Of a stretch of 64,000 nt of DNA, positions 29,303 to 39,493 are shown piece by piece. Numbering within the stretch: position 1 is the stretch's first letter; every line of letters begins with the position of its first letter. Location: NCBI GenBank assembly GCA_947500005.1, contig CANMQJ010000023.1:1-64000 (forward strand), read 5' to 3'. Position numbers and translations under genes: made by a program. The notes beneath the pieces were generated by a model, which made no database searches, was not told the DNA's origin, and worked only from the letters and a program-made list of their open reading frames with translations. Source of the stretch: an uncultured Paracoccaceae bacterium. Its GTDB lineage: Bacteria; Pseudomonadota; Alphaproteobacteria; Rhodobacterales; Rhodobacteraceae.

Positions 29303-32300
29303 ATGAGCAGTTCCCCCCGATTCATCCACCTTCGCACCCATACCGAGTATTCCCTTCTCGAAGGCGCCGTGCGGCTCAAGAAGCTGCCCGGTCTCTGCGA
29401 GAAGATGGAGATGCCGGCGGTGGCGATCACAGACACCAACTCGATGTTCGCCGCGCTGGAGTTTTCCGTGACGCTTTCGGGCGCGGGGATCCAGCCGATC
29501 ATCGGCTGCCAGGTGGATCTCGCCCATGTCGAGACGCGGCCCGGCGACCGACCCGCCGCGCCCGCGCCCATCGTGCTGCTGGCGCAGTCCGAAGCGGGAT
29601 ACGAGAACCTGATGAAGCTCTCGTCCTGCCTCTACGTGGCCAAGCCGGGCGAGATCCCGCATGTCACGCTGGCGGAACTGGAGGCGCGCGCCGAGGGGCT
29701 CATTTGTCTTTCGGGCGGGCCGGACGGGCCGGTGGGGCGGCTGTTGCGCGCGGGCCAGCGCCCGGCCGCCGAGGCGCTGGTCGACCGGCTGGCGGGGATG
29801 TTTCCCGACCGGCTCTACATCGAGTTGCAACGCCATCCGGGCGAGGACGGGCTGCCCGAGGCCGAACAGCTTTCCGAGCGCGGCCATGTCGAAATGGCCT
29901 ATGCCAAGGCGCTGCCGCTGGTGGCGACCAACGATGTCTATTTTCCGAATTCCGAGATGTACGAGGCGCATGACGCGCTCATCTGCATCGCCGAGGGCGC
30001 CTATGTCGACCAGGCCGACCCGCGCCGCCGGCTGACGCCACAGCATTATTTTAAGTCCCAGCAGGAGATGGCGACGCTTTTCGCCGACCTGCCCGAGGCG
30101 CTGGAGAATACCGTCGAGATCGCCAAACGCTGCGCCTTCATGGCCTATCGTCGAGACCCGATCCTGCCCAAATTCGCCGATGACGAGGTCGAGGAACTGC
30201 GCCGGCAGGCCAACGAGGGTCTGCAGGAACGGCTCAAGGTCATTCCCCACGCGGTCAGCCCCGAGGATTACCAGAAGCGGCTCGATTTCGAGCTTGGGAT
30301 CATCGAGGGGATGGGCTTCCCCGGCTACTTCCTGATCGTTGCGGATTTCATCAAATGGGCCAAGGACCACGACATTCCCGTGGGTCCGGGGCGCGGCTCG
30401 GGCGCGGGCTCGCTCGTGGCCTATGCGCTGACCATCACCGACCTTGATCCCTTGCGCTATTCGCTGCTCTTCGAACGCTTTCTCAACCCCGAACGTGTCT
30501 CGATGCCCGATTTCGACATCGACTTCTGCATGGACCGGCGCGAGGAGGTGATCCGCTATGTTCAGCAGAAATACGGGCGCGACAAGGTGGGCCAGATCAT
30601 CACCTTCGGCGCGCTTCTGTCCAAGGCCGCCGTGCGCGATATCGGGCGCGTGCTGCAGATGCCCTATGGCCAGGTCGACCGCCTGTCCAAGATGATCCCG
30701 GTCGAAGGGGTCAAGCCCGTCTCGATCGAGAAGGCGCTGCAGGACGAGCCCCGCCTGGCCGAGGAGGCCCGGCGCGAAGAGGTAGTGGATCGCCTTCTCA
30801 CCTATGGCCAGCAGGTCGAGGGGCTCCTCCGCAACGCCTCGACCCATGCCGCGGGCGTGGTGATCGGCGACCGTCCGCTGGACGCGCTGGTGCCGCTCTA
30901 CCAGGATCCGCGCTCGGACATGCCCGCGACCCAGTTCAACATGAAATGGGTGGAACAGGCGGGTCTGGTGAAGTTCGACTTCCTCGGCCTGAAAACCCTC
31001 ACCGTCATCCAGAACGCGCTCGACCTGATCCTGAAATCGGGCCGCAACCTGCACGAAGCCGCAGATGGCCGCCTGCTCTACGAACCCGCGCCGGGCGGCG
31101 AGAACCAGATGAACCTCATCCCACTGGATGACGAGGCGACATACCAGCTCTACTCCGCCGCCAAGACCGTCGCCGTGTTCCAGGTGGAAAGCTCGGGCAT
31201 GATGGATGCGCTCAAGCGCATGAAACCCACCTGCATCGAGGATATCGTGGCCCTCGTGGCGCTCTACCGGCCCGGCCCGATGGAGAACATCCCCACCTAT
31301 TGCGAGGTCAAGAACGGCCAGCGCCAGATCGCCTCGGTCCACCCGCTGATCGACCATATCCTGGAAGAGACGCAGGGCATCATCGTCTATCAGGAACAGG
31401 TGATGCAGATCGCGCAGGTGATGGCGGGCTACAGCCTCGGCGGCGCGGACCTTCTGCGCCGTGCGATGGGCAAGAAGATCAAGGAGGCGATGGACGCCGA
31501 GCGCCCCAAGTTCGAAAAGGGCGCGGCCGAAAACGGCGTGGACCGGAAAAAGGCCACCGAGGTCTTCGACCTTCTGGAAAAATTCGCCAATTACGGCTTC
31601 AACAAGTCGCACGCCGCCGCCTATGCCGTGGTCTCCTACCAGACCGCTTGGCTCAAGGCGAACCACCCGGTGGAGTTCATGGCCGGCGTCATGAACTGCG
31701 ACATCCACCTCACCGACAAGCTGGGCGTCTATTTCGAAGAGGTGCGCAAGGGCCTCTCCCTGCCCTGGGTGCCGCCCTGCGTGAACCGTTCGCTCGCCAC
31801 GTTCGACGTGGTCGATGGCCAACTTGTCTATGCCTTGGGCGCGCTCAAGAATGTGGGCGTCGAGGCGATGAACCTCGTCGTGCGCGGCCGCCGGACGGAC
31901 ACGGGCGACCGGCCCTTCGTCAACCTCTACGATCTGGCCCGCCGGGTGGACCTCAAGCGGGTCGGCAAGCGCCCTCTCGAGATGATGGCCCGCGCCGGTG
32001 CCTTCGACCAGCTCGACGGCAACCGCCGCCGCGTGTTCGAAAGCCTCGACGCGCTGGTGCAATATTCCGCCGCCGTGCATGACCAGCAGAATTCCGACCA
32101 GGTCTCCTTGTTCGGCGATGCGGGTGACGACCTGCCCGAACCGCGCCTCGCCCAGGTGCCCGACTGGCTGCCCGCCGAACGGCTGAGCGAGGAATTCAAG
32201 GCCGTTGGCTTCTACCTCTCCGGCCACCCGCTCGACGATTACATGGGACCGCTCAAGCGCAAGGGTGTGCTGACGCTGGAGGAGGTCGAGCACAAGGCCC

Positions 32301-32815
32301 GCTCCGGCCCCATCGTCGCCAAGATGGCCGGTGTCGTCGCCGGCCGGCAAGAGCGCAAATCCGCCCGCGGCAACCGCTTCGCCTTCGTCCAGATGAGCGA
32401 TCCGTCCGGCGCCTACGAGGTCACGCTGTTTTCCGAGGCGCTCGAGAAGTCCCGCGACTTCCTCGAAACCGGCGCCAAGGTGATCCTGATGGCCGAGGCC
32501 ACGCTCGAGGCCGATCAGCTGAAACTTCTGGGCCGCAGCGTCGGACCCGTCGACATGGCGGTCGCCGATGCAGGCACGGCCGGGCTGCGCATCTATCTCG
32601 ACCAGCCTGGCGTCTTGCCCACGGTGGCGCGCGTCCTGGAAGAGGCAGCAGGGGCTGCGCGCGGCGCGGCCCGAGGGCCGATCCAGCTCTGCCTGCTGGG
32701 CCCCGGCCTGCCCGGCGATGTCGAGATGGATCTGGGTCAGGACTTCCCGATCAGCCCTCAGATCAAGGGCGCGATCAAGTCGCTGGACGGCGTGATGTCG
32801 GTCGAGGAGCTGTAA
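29303..32815 (+). CDS. dnaE: DNA polymerase III subunit alpha
   Basis: FIHLRTHTEYSLLEGAVR (PHP), VGPGRGSGAGSLVAYALTITDLDPL, PDFDIDFCMDRREEVIRYV, OB-fold C-terminus. Confidence 0.97.
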   Translation: MSSSPRFIHLRTHTEYSLLEGAVRLKKLPGLCEKMEMPAVAITDTNSMFAALEFSVTLSGAGIQPIIGCQVDLAHVETRPGDRPAAPAPIVLLAQSEAGYENLMKLSSCLYVAKPGEIPHVTLAELEARAEGLICLSGGPDGPVGRLLRAGQRPAAEALVDRLAGMFPDRLYIELQRHPGEDGLPEAEQLSERGHVEMAYAKALPLVATNDVYFPNSEMYEAHDALICIAEGAYVDQADPRRRLTPQHYFKSQQEMATLFADLPEALENTVEIAKRCAFMAYRRDPILPKFADDEVEELRRQANEGLQERLKVIPHAVSPEDYQKRLDFELGIIEGMGFPGYFLIVADFIKWAKDHDIPVGPGRGSGAGSLVAYALTITDLDPLRYSLLFERFLNPERVSMPDFDIDFCMDRREEVIRYVQQKYGRDKVGQIITFGALLSKAAVRDIGRVLQMPYGQVDRLSKMIPVEGVKPVSIEKALQDEPRLAEEARREEVVDRLLTYGQQVEGLLRNASTHAAGVVIGDRPLDALVPLYQDPRSDMPATQFNMKWVEQAGLVKFDFLGLKTLTVIQNALDLILKSGRNLHEAADGRLLYEPAPGGENQMNLIPLDDEATYQLYSAAKTVAVFQVESSGMMDALKRMKPTCIEDIVALVALYRPGPMENIPTYCEVKNGQRQIASVHPLIDHILEETQGIIVYQEQVMQIAQVMAGYSLGGADLLRRAMGKKIKEAMDAERPKFEKGAAENGVDRKKATEVFDLLEKFANYGFNKSHAAAYAVVSYQTAWLKANHPVEFMAGVMNCDIHLTDKLGVYFEEVRKGLSLPWVPPCVNRSLATFDVVDGQLVYALGALKNVGVEAMNLVVRGRRTDTGDRPFVNLYDLARRVDLKRVGKRPLEMMARAGAFDQLDGNRRRVFESLDALVQYSAAVHDQQNSDQVSLFGDAGDDLPEPRLAQVPDWLPAERLSEEFKAVGFYLSGHPLDDYMGPLKRKGVLTLEEVEHKARSGPIVAKMAGVVAGRQERKSARGNRFAFVQMSDPSGAYEVTLFSEALEKSRDFLETGAKVILMAEATLEADQLKLLGRSVGPVDMAVADAGTAGLRIYLDQPGVLPTVARVLEEAAGAARGAARGPIQLCLLGPGLPGDVEMDLGQDFPISPQIKGAIKSLDGVMSVEEL

Positions 32816-32821
32816 GCCTGC

Positions 32822-33910
32822 TCAATCCTTTTTCAGGGGCAAGTCAATAGTAACGCAGGTTCCGGGCTCATTGTTGGATATATCCAGTTGCGCCCCCATC
32901 GACTGCGTCAGCGATAGCACGATCGACCCGCCGACGCCCGCGCGCCCTTCTTCGCCGCGCGTGTCGAGCGTCCCGTCAATCGCTTCCGCCCGACGGCTTT
33001 GTGCCTCGACGCTCATCGCCTCGAAAGGCCAGTCGCTGCCTTCGGGCAGGCCCTTGCCGTCATCGGACACGATCAGACGCACGCCCCCATCCTCGCGATG
33101 GCGGAAATCGATTGCCACGCTGCCGCTTTCGCGCCCTTCGAATGCGTGTTCCAGGGCATTTGTCATGAGCTCAGACAACAACAGGCCCAACCGCGCAGCC
33201 TGTTCGATGGGCAGGCGGATTTCCTCCCATGTCGTGTTCACCCGGACGGCCGATCGCCCCTCGAGCGAAGAGATGACAGAGACGATCTTGCTGAGATAGG
33301 CTCCCGCCCAGATCTCGTCGTCCTTGCCATGCCCGGCCCCCGTGTCCAGCAGTTCTTCGTAGAGCAAGGCCAGGCTTTCGATCCGGCGCGCGATCGCGTG
33401 GAATGAATCCGGCGTCACCTTGCGCCGCGCCTGCATCCGGATCATCGAAACGATCATCGACAGGTGGTTTTTCACCCGGTGCTGCAACTCGCGCAGCAGA
33501 TGCAGGGATTCGGGCGTCTGGCTTTCTGCCTCCTCGCCCGAGATGTCCCGTTGAACGCCGAAAAAGGCCGACACCTCGCCTGTGTGGTCATGGATCGGCG
33601 AGACGACCAGCAGGTTGCGGAACGGGCTGCCATCCGCCTTGTAATTCGTCAGCGTGACCTCGAACTCTTCCGCCCGAGCAAGCCCGTCGCGGATACGTTG
33701 CACCTGCTCGGGCTCGGTCTTTTCTCCCTGAAGGAACCGGCAATTGCGTCCGATCGCAAATTCGCGGCTGTAAAGCGTAATTCGCTGGAAAGCGTCGTTG
33801 ACATAAGTGATCGGGTTGTCGTCTGCCTGCGCATCCGTGAGGACGATTGAAACCGGCATTCTTTCCACGGCGGTTCGCAGATCCCTGTCCGTCTTTTGAT
33901 CCGGAGTCAT
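32822..33910 (-). CDS. LOV/PAS-domain sensor histidine kinase (HisKA_2/HWE-like)
   Basis: ITYVNDAFQRITLYSREFAIGRNCRFLQG (LOV Cys motif), LRELQHRVKNHLSMIVSMIRMQ phospho-acceptor region, HATPase ELMTNALEHAF. Confidence 0.9.
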   Translation of the reverse strand: MTPDQKTDRDLRTAVERMPVSIVLTDAQADDNPITYVNDAFQRITLYSREFAIGRNCRFLQGEKTEPEQVQRIRDGLARAEEFEVTLTNYKADGSPFRNLLVVSPIHDHTGEVSAFFGVQRDISGEEAESQTPESLHLLRELQHRVKNHLSMIVSMIRMQARRKVTPDSFHAIARRIESLALLYEELLDTGAGHGKDDEIWAGAYLSKIVSVISSLEGRSAVRVNTTWEEIRLPIEQAARLGLLLSELMTNALEHAFEGRESGSVAIDFRHREDGGVRLIVSDDGKGLPEGSDWPFEAMSVEAQSRRAEAIDGTLDTRGEEGRAGVGGSIVLSLTQSMGAQLDISNNEPGTCVTIDLPLKKD

Positions 33911-34065
33911 CTTTCGGCTTTCCCCCTTTCACTCGTACACCCTTGATTTTATCCAATCTCGTGCGCCTGATCCAGCGGGCAACGCATATGTCCCGAAAAG
34001 GTTTTGTACAAAACGGAAATTTCTGGCTTTGACCTGTGTACAAAACGGTCAAAACGCGGTCCGGT

Positions 34066-34260
34066 TCAGTAATGTGGCGGCCGCTCATCCCCCAGAACGA
34101 CCCCGCCCGACCCCTCCTGCTGGCGCGCCGCCTCGCGCTCCATCAGCAGGTGAACCCGCCGCGTCAACCGGTCGATCTCGGTCTGCTGTCGTGCCATGAC
34201 CTCGCTCATCTCGTCCACCGCACGGGTCAGGTGGGCGATGCGTTCTTCCAGGTGCTGCAT
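34066..34260 (-). CDS. slyX: SlyX family protein
   Basis: MQHLEERIAHLTRAVDEMSEVMARQQTEIDRLTRRVHLLMER...ERPPHY. Confidence 0.8.
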   Translation of the reverse strand: MQHLEERIAHLTRAVDEMSEVMARQQTEIDRLTRRVHLLMEREAARQQEGSGGVVLGDERPPHY

Positions 34261-34354
34261 GGTTTCGGCCCTTGTTTTGTTGGTGTTCCGGCGCAACGTC
34301 ACGCTTGCCACGACGCGGACCGCTTGTCGACACTCGCCGAAAAGGGAGACCACC

Positions 34355-35158
34355 ATGACCGTCACCATCGAGCGCGCCGAGGGCGTCACCACCATTACCA
34401 TCGCCCGCCCCGCCCTGCGCAACGCGGTGGACCCCGACACCGCCGAACGGCTCTACCATGCCTTCCTTGCCTTCGACACCGACCCCGAACAGCACGTCGC
34501 CATCCTGACCGGAGCCGAAGGGGCGTTCTGCGCGGGGTTCGACCTCAAGGCCGCGGGTGCCGGGATGTCGGATAAGTGGTTGGACAAACTTGATATTCCA
34601 GAGGGATGGACCGACCCCGCAGCCGATCCCAGGCCGGGTCCGATGGGCCCCTCGCGGCTGATGCTGTCCAAGCCGGTGATCGCCGCGATCGAGGGGCATG
34701 CGGTCGCGGGCGGCATGGAACTGGCCGCGTGGTGCGACATGCGCGTGATGGCCGAGGGGGCGGTGACGGGCGTCTTCTGCCGCCGCTGGGGCGTTCCGCT
34801 GATCGACGGCGGCACGGTGCGCCTCCCGCAAATCCTGGGGCAAGGGCGGGCAAACGACCTGATCCTCACGGGCCGCCCCGTCGAGGCGGAGGAAGCGTTG
34901 CGGCTTGGCTTTGCCAACCGCGTCTGCGCTCAGGGTGAAGCCCTTGAAACTGCGTTGGAAATAGCGCGGGGCCTTACCCGCTTTCCGCAAGCCTGCATGC
35001 TGGCAGACCACCTGTCGGCGCGGATGCCGCCCGCGGACCTTGCCGACGCGCTGCGCCGCGAGTGGCGCTCGGCCGCGGCTTTCGCCGCCGAAGGAAAGGC
35101 AGGGGCGGCCCGCTTTGCCGCCGGAAAGGGTCGCGGCGGTGATTTCAGCGATATATGA
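34355..35158 (+). CDS. enoyl-CoA hydratase/isomerase (crotonase) family protein
   Basis: ITIARPALRNAVDPDTAERL, GAEGAFCAGFDLKA, IEGHAVAGGMELAAWCDMRV. Confidence 0.9.
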   Translation: MTVTIERAEGVTTITIARPALRNAVDPDTAERLYHAFLAFDTDPEQHVAILTGAEGAFCAGFDLKAAGAGMSDKWLDKLDIPEGWTDPAADPRPGPMGPSRLMLSKPVIAAIEGHAVAGGMELAAWCDMRVMAEGAVTGVFCRRWGVPLIDGGTVRLPQILGQGRANDLILTGRPVEAEEALRLGFANRVCAQGEALETALEIARGLTRFPQACMLADHLSARMPPADLADALRREWRSAAAFAAEGKAGAARFAAGKGRGGDFSDI

Positions 35159-35163
35159 CCCGG

Positions 35164-35691
35164 TCAGATCCAGTTCACCGTGCAACCGATCCGCTCGAAG
35201 AACATCATCATGTCTTCGCGCGGCATGGCTACGGTCCGGTCGTTGACAAGCGGGTGCATGTAGATCACCTCGGCCTCCTGCGCGGCTGCGTCCATGTAGA
35301 ACTGCACCCCTTGATCTACCCCGGTGACCATCGCCAGCGGGCTGACAGCCCCCGGCCGGATACCCAGATGCTGTATCAACCGGTCCGCCGACCCGAAGGA
35401 GAGATTATTCGCCCCCAGCGACGCAGCAAGCGCCTTGAGGTCGATCTCGCGCGATTGTTCCAGCGTCACCAGATAGTTGCGTTTCTTCTTGTCGCGCAGG
35501 TAGAGGTTCTTGAGCCGCAGCGCATTCTCCCCCGGCACCATGAACTGATCCTCGACGGCCTTGGCGTCCTCGACCGTGCGCAGCGGGACGTGTTCATGCA
35601 GGCGGTATCCGAGCCCCCATTCGTCGAGCCGCGCCAGAAGCGCGTCGGAACTGAGCGGCAGGCTGTCCTGATGGCTTGATGATGCGTCCAT
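35164..35691 (-). CDS. YbaK/ProX-type prolyl-tRNA editing domain protein
   Basis: LRLKNLYLRDKKKRNYLVTLEQSREIDLKALAASLGANNLSFGSADRL, GAVSPLAMV. Confidence 0.85.
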   Translation of the reverse strand: MDASSSHQDSLPLSSDALLARLDEWGLGYRLHEHVPLRTVEDAKAVEDQFMVPGENALRLKNLYLRDKKKRNYLVTLEQSREIDLKALAASLGANNLSFGSADRLIQHLGIRPGAVSPLAMVTGVDQGVQFYMDAAAQEAEVIYMHPLVNDRTVAMPREDMMMFFERIGCTVNWI

Positions 35692-35979
35692 GATATCCTC
35701 CGGTTCGTCGATCTCTCCCCTGCCCCCTCGTGCCCGTCTGCGCAAGCCCCGCAGGCTTGACTTCGCACCCCGTCGCGCGTAACGAGCACGGCAACTATCC
35801 GGAAGCGTCACACCTTCCGGTCCCGTGAGTCGTTCAGGGATCGCCCCCCACCAGCGCGTTGCGCCCGTGGGGGCAAAGCCATTTGGCCGCATCCCATCCG
35901 CCGCGCGGGGTTTGAGAAACCGTCACATCGTCCCTAGTTTGGGGACGCCACAGCAACCGGCAAAGGAGCCAAGAGGGCC

Positions 35980-37485
35980 ATGTTTGAAAATCTCTCCGAA
36001 CGCCTCTCCGGCGTCTTTGACCGCCTGACCAAGCAGGGCGCGCTGTCTGACGAGGACGTCAAGACCGCGCTGCGCGAGGTGCGTGTCGCCCTGCTCGAAG
36101 CGGACGTGTCGCTGCCGGTGGCGCGCGACTTCGTCAAGAAGGTGCAGGAACAGGCGACAGGCCAAGCCGTCACCCGCTCGGTCACGCCGGGCCAGCAGGT
36201 CGTCAAGATCGTGCATGACGCGCTTGTCGACGTGCTGCGTGGCGAAGAAGAGCCCGGCAAGCTCAAGATCGACAACCCGCCCGCGCCGATCCTGATGGTC
36301 GGCCTTCAGGGCGGCGGCAAGACCACAACGACCGGCAAGATCGCCAAGCGCCTGAAGGAACGCGAGGGCAAGAAGGTTCTTCTCGCCTCGCTCGACATCT
36401 ATCGCCCGGCCGCGATGGACCAGCTGGCCGTTCTTGGAACGCAGATCGGTGTCGACACCCTGCCCATCGTGCCGGGACAGAAACCGGTGGACATCGCGCG
36501 GCGCGCCAAGCAGCAGGCGGCACTCGGCGGCTACGATGTCTACATGCTCGATACCGCAGGTCGCCTTCAGATCGACGAAGTCCTGATGAAGGAGGTCGAG
36601 GATGTCCGCGACGTCGTCTCACCACGCGAGACCCTGCTGGTCGTCGACGGCCTGACCGGCCAGGTCGCCGTCGAGGTGGCCGAGGAGTTCGATGCCAAGA
36701 TCGGCATTTCGGGCGTCGTCCTGACCCGCATGGATGGCGACGGACGCGGCGGTGCTGCCCTGTCGATGCGCGCGGTGACCGGCAAGCCCATCCGCTTCGT
36801 GGGCCTGGGCGAGAAGATGGACGCGCTCGAAACCTTCGAGCCCGAGCGCATCGCGGGCCGCATCCTTGGCATGGGCGACATCGTGGCCCTCGTCGAGAAG
36901 GCGCAGGAGACCATCGAGGCCGAACAGGCCGAGAAGATGATGAAGCGCATGATGAAGGGTCATTTCAACATGAATGACCTGAAGATGCAGCTTGAGCAGA
37001 TGCTTCAGATGGGCGGCATGCAGGGCATGATGCAGATGATGCCGGGCATGGGAAAGATGGCCAAGCAGGTCGAGGAGTCCGGCATGGATGACACCGTCAT
37101 TCGCCGCCAGATCGCGCTGATCCAGTCGATGACCAAGAAGGAGCGCGCCAATCCCCAGCTTCTCCAGGCCAGCCGCAAGAAGCGGATCGCGGCCGGCGCC
37201 GGGATGGAGGTTTCGGATCTCAACAAGCTTCTCAAGATGCACCGCCAGATGGCGGACATGATGAAGAAGATGGGCAAGATGGGCAAAGGCAAGATGCTGA
37301 AACAGGCCATGTCCGGCATGTTCGGCAAGGGCGGCCCCGGCCCCGAGGAGATGGCGCAGGGCATGGACCCCAAGGCGCTGGAGGCTGCCGCCAAGGCGAT
37401 GGGTCGCGGCAAGGGCGGCCTGCCCGGCATGGGCGGCGGCATGGCCCTGCCCCCGGGATTGAGCGGGTTCGGCAAGAAGAAGTGA
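35980..37485 (+). CDS. ffh: signal recognition particle protein
   Basis: GLQGGGKTTTTGKIAKRL, DTAGRLQIDEVLMKE, Met-rich M domain. Confidence 0.97.
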   Translation: MFENLSERLSGVFDRLTKQGALSDEDVKTALREVRVALLEADVSLPVARDFVKKVQEQATGQAVTRSVTPGQQVVKIVHDALVDVLRGEEEPGKLKIDNPPAPILMVGLQGGGKTTTTGKIAKRLKEREGKKVLLASLDIYRPAAMDQLAVLGTQIGVDTLPIVPGQKPVDIARRAKQQAALGGYDVYMLDTAGRLQIDEVLMKEVEDVRDVVSPRETLLVVDGLTGQVAVEVAEEFDAKIGISGVVLTRMDGDGRGGAALSMRAVTGKPIRFVGLGEKMDALETFEPERIAGRILGMGDIVALVEKAQETIEAEQAEKMMKRMMKGHFNMNDLKMQLEQMLQMGGMQGMMQMMPGMGKMAKQVEESGMDDTVIRRQIALIQSMTKKERANPQLLQASRKKRIAAGAGMEVSDLNKLLKMHRQMADMMKKMGKMGKGKMLKQAMSGMFGKGGPGPEEMAQGMDPKALEAAAKAMGRGKGGLPGMGGGMALPPGLSGFGKKK

Positions 37486-37490
37486 CCGCG

Positions 37491-38030
37491 ATGCAGCCCC
37501 TTTCCCTGAACATTCCGGCCATCGAGACCGAACGGCTGATCCTCCGCGCGCCCGGCGAAGCGGATTTCGAGGCCGAAGCGGAGTTCTACGCCTCGGACGC
37601 GTCTCGCTTTGTCGGGGGGCCGAAGCGGCCGGACGAGACCTGGCGCTCGCTCGCGGGAATGATCGGACATTGGGTGATGCGCGGCTACGGGTTCTGGGGC
37701 GTGGATGACAAGGAGTCCGGCACCTATCTTGGCCATGTCGGGCTTTGGAACCCGCATGGCTGGCCCGAGCCGGAGATCGGCTGGGCCTTGATGTCCCATG
37801 CGACCGGCCGCGGTTATGCCACCGAGGCGGCGCGCGCCGCCCGCGCCCATGCCTATGACGTGCTGGGCTGGCCCACCGCGATCTCGCTGATCGATCCCGA
37901 CAATGCCGCCAGCCAGGCCGTGGCACGGCGGCTGGGCGCGGCATACGAGGACAGGTTCGTCCACCCGCAATTCGGGACGATGGAGATCTGGCGCCACCCC
38001 GCCCCCGATCTGCGGAAGGATGCGGTATGA
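37491..38030 (+). CDS. GNAT family N-acetyltransferase
   Basis: IETERLILRAPGEADFEAEAEFYAS..., RGYATEAARAARAHAYDVLGW; GTG at 37482 is an alternative start. Confidence 0.85.
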   Translation: MQPLSLNIPAIETERLILRAPGEADFEAEAEFYASDASRFVGGPKRPDETWRSLAGMIGHWVMRGYGFWGVDDKESGTYLGHVGLWNPHGWPEPEIGWALMSHATGRGYATEAARAARAHAYDVLGWPTAISLIDPDNAASQAVARRLGAAYEDRFVHPQFGTMEIWRHPAPDLRKDAV

Positions 38031-38632
38031 CCGGCACGAACATCCCCGTGATCGAAACCCGGCGCCTGGTCCTGCGCGGCCCCGAGCCCGAGGATTACCC
38101 GAATTTCAAGGCCACCTTCACCAGCTACCGCGCGCGGTTCATGGGCGGGCCGCTGAATACCTATGAGTCGTGGATGCTCTATGCCGCCGAGATCGGCCAT
38201 TGGGAGATCCGCGGCTATGGCATGTGGATGATCCACGACAAGCAGAGCGACGCGACCTATGGCATGGCTGGCGGCTGGAAACCCGCCGGCTGGCCCGAGG
38301 CCGAGATAGCATGGGTGATCTGGCCCGACGCGGCCGGCAAGGGGTATGCCCTGGAAGCGACACATGCAGCACGTGCATGGTTCTACCGTGAGCGCGGCTG
38401 GGAAACGGCGGTCAGCTATATCGACCCCAAGAACCTCGACTCGATCCGGCTGGCCGAACGGCTGGGGGCTAAAAAAGACGCGGAAGCCGCCACCATCGAC
38501 GGCAGTGACGCGGTCTATCGCCACCCGTCGCCCGCACAACTCGACGGTACGCAACTGGCGCATGGCATCGACATGGAGATCGCCCATTATGCCGACCCGC
38601 TCTTCAAACCGAAAGGATGGGCCCTTGACTGA
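38027..38632 (+). CDS. GNAT family N-acetyltransferase (paralogue of preceding gene)
   Basis: VIETRRLVLRGPEPEDYPNFKATFTSYR..., GKGYALEATHAARAWFYRERGW. Confidence 0.85.
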   Translation: MTGTNIPVIETRRLVLRGPEPEDYPNFKATFTSYRARFMGGPLNTYESWMLYAAEIGHWEIRGYGMWMIHDKQSDATYGMAGGWKPAGWPEAEIAWVIWPDAAGKGYALEATHAARAWFYRERGWETAVSYIDPKNLDSIRLAERLGAKKDAEAATIDGSDAVYRHPSPAQLDGTQLAHGIDMEIAHYADPLFKPKGWALD

Positions 38633-38933
38633 GACCCTCTCCGATCCCGTCGCCCGTGCGGCAGAGCTTCTCAAGGGCCATCGCGAAAGCATCGACCGGC
38701 TGGACGCGATCCTCGTCTATACGCTGGGTGAGCGGTTCAAGCACACCCAGGCCGTGGGCAAGCTCAAGGCCCAGCATGACCTTCCCCCGTCCGATCCCGC
38801 GCGCGAGGCCGCGCAGATCGCACGGCTTGAAGACCTGGCGGTTCAGGCCGATCTGGACCCCGAATTCGCCAAGAAGTTCCTGAACTTCATCATCGCTGAA
38901 GTGATTCAGCACCACAAGAAACACCAATCGTAG
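38625..38933 (+). CDS. chorismate mutase (AroQ fold)
   Basis: TTG start, [50 protein letters not shown]. Confidence 0.87.
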   Translation: MTETLSDPVARAAELLKGHRESIDRLDAILVYTLGERFKHTQAVGKLKAQHDLPPSDPAREAAQIARLEDLAVQADLDPEFAKKFLNFIIAEVIQHHKKHQS

Positions 38934-38978
38934 GCGAGGTTCACCCCGCCGCCCCCGCCATTCAAAGGAGAACACAAA

Positions 38979-39341
38979 ATGGCAATGAAAATCCGCCTGG
39001 CCCGTGGTGGCTCGAAAAAGCGTCCCTTCTACCGCATCGTCGCCGCCGACTCGCGCATGCCGCGCGACGGCCGCTTCATCGAGAAGCTGGGTATCTACAA
39101 CCCGCTCCTGCCCAAGGACAGCGAAGACCGCGTGAAGATGGACATGGAGCGCATCCAGTACTGGCTGGACCAGGGCGCCCAGCCCACCGACCGGATCGCG
39201 CGCATGCTGGAAGCAGCCGGCGCCCGGGACAAGGCCGAGCGCTCCAACCCGAAAAAGGGCGCACCCGGCAAGAAAGCCCAGGAGCGCGCCGAAGAAAAGG
39301 CCGCAAAGGCCGCCGAAGCAGCCGAAGCCACCGAAGAGTAA
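38979..39341 (+). CDS. rpsP: 30S ribosomal protein S16
   Basis: [43 protein letters not shown]. Confidence 0.97.
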   Translation: MAMKIRLARGGSKKRPFYRIVAADSRMPRDGRFIEKLGIYNPLLPKDSEDRVKMDMERIQYWLDQGAQPTDRIARMLEAAGARDKAERSNPKKGAPGKKAQERAEEKAAKAAEAAEATEE

Positions 39342-39390
39342 GCCCAAGGGGCCGCGGATCAGTCGCGCCCCCGCCGGTTGGCCATACTCT

Positions 39391-39450
39391 CGATGCGGTT
39401 CCGCATCGGAGTTTCGTACGAGGCAGCGCATGCGCTGCCTCGTTTCGTTT
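39391..39450 (+). terminator. two consecutive hairpins between rpsP and rimM
   Basis: CGATGCGGTTCCGCATCG then ACGAGGCAGCGCATGCGCTGCCTCGT followed by TTCGTTTTC. Confidence 0.6.
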
Positions 39451-39493
39451 TCGCGTGACGCGTCCTTTGCGGCGCAGTATGGATCGATCCGAC

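Noticed and set aside
29219-32350. 1043-aa ORF on - strand opposite dnaE
   Set aside because: Shadow ORF: exact antisense of a confidently identified dnaE; His/Gly/Leu-rich composition typical of antisense translation in GC-rich DNA.
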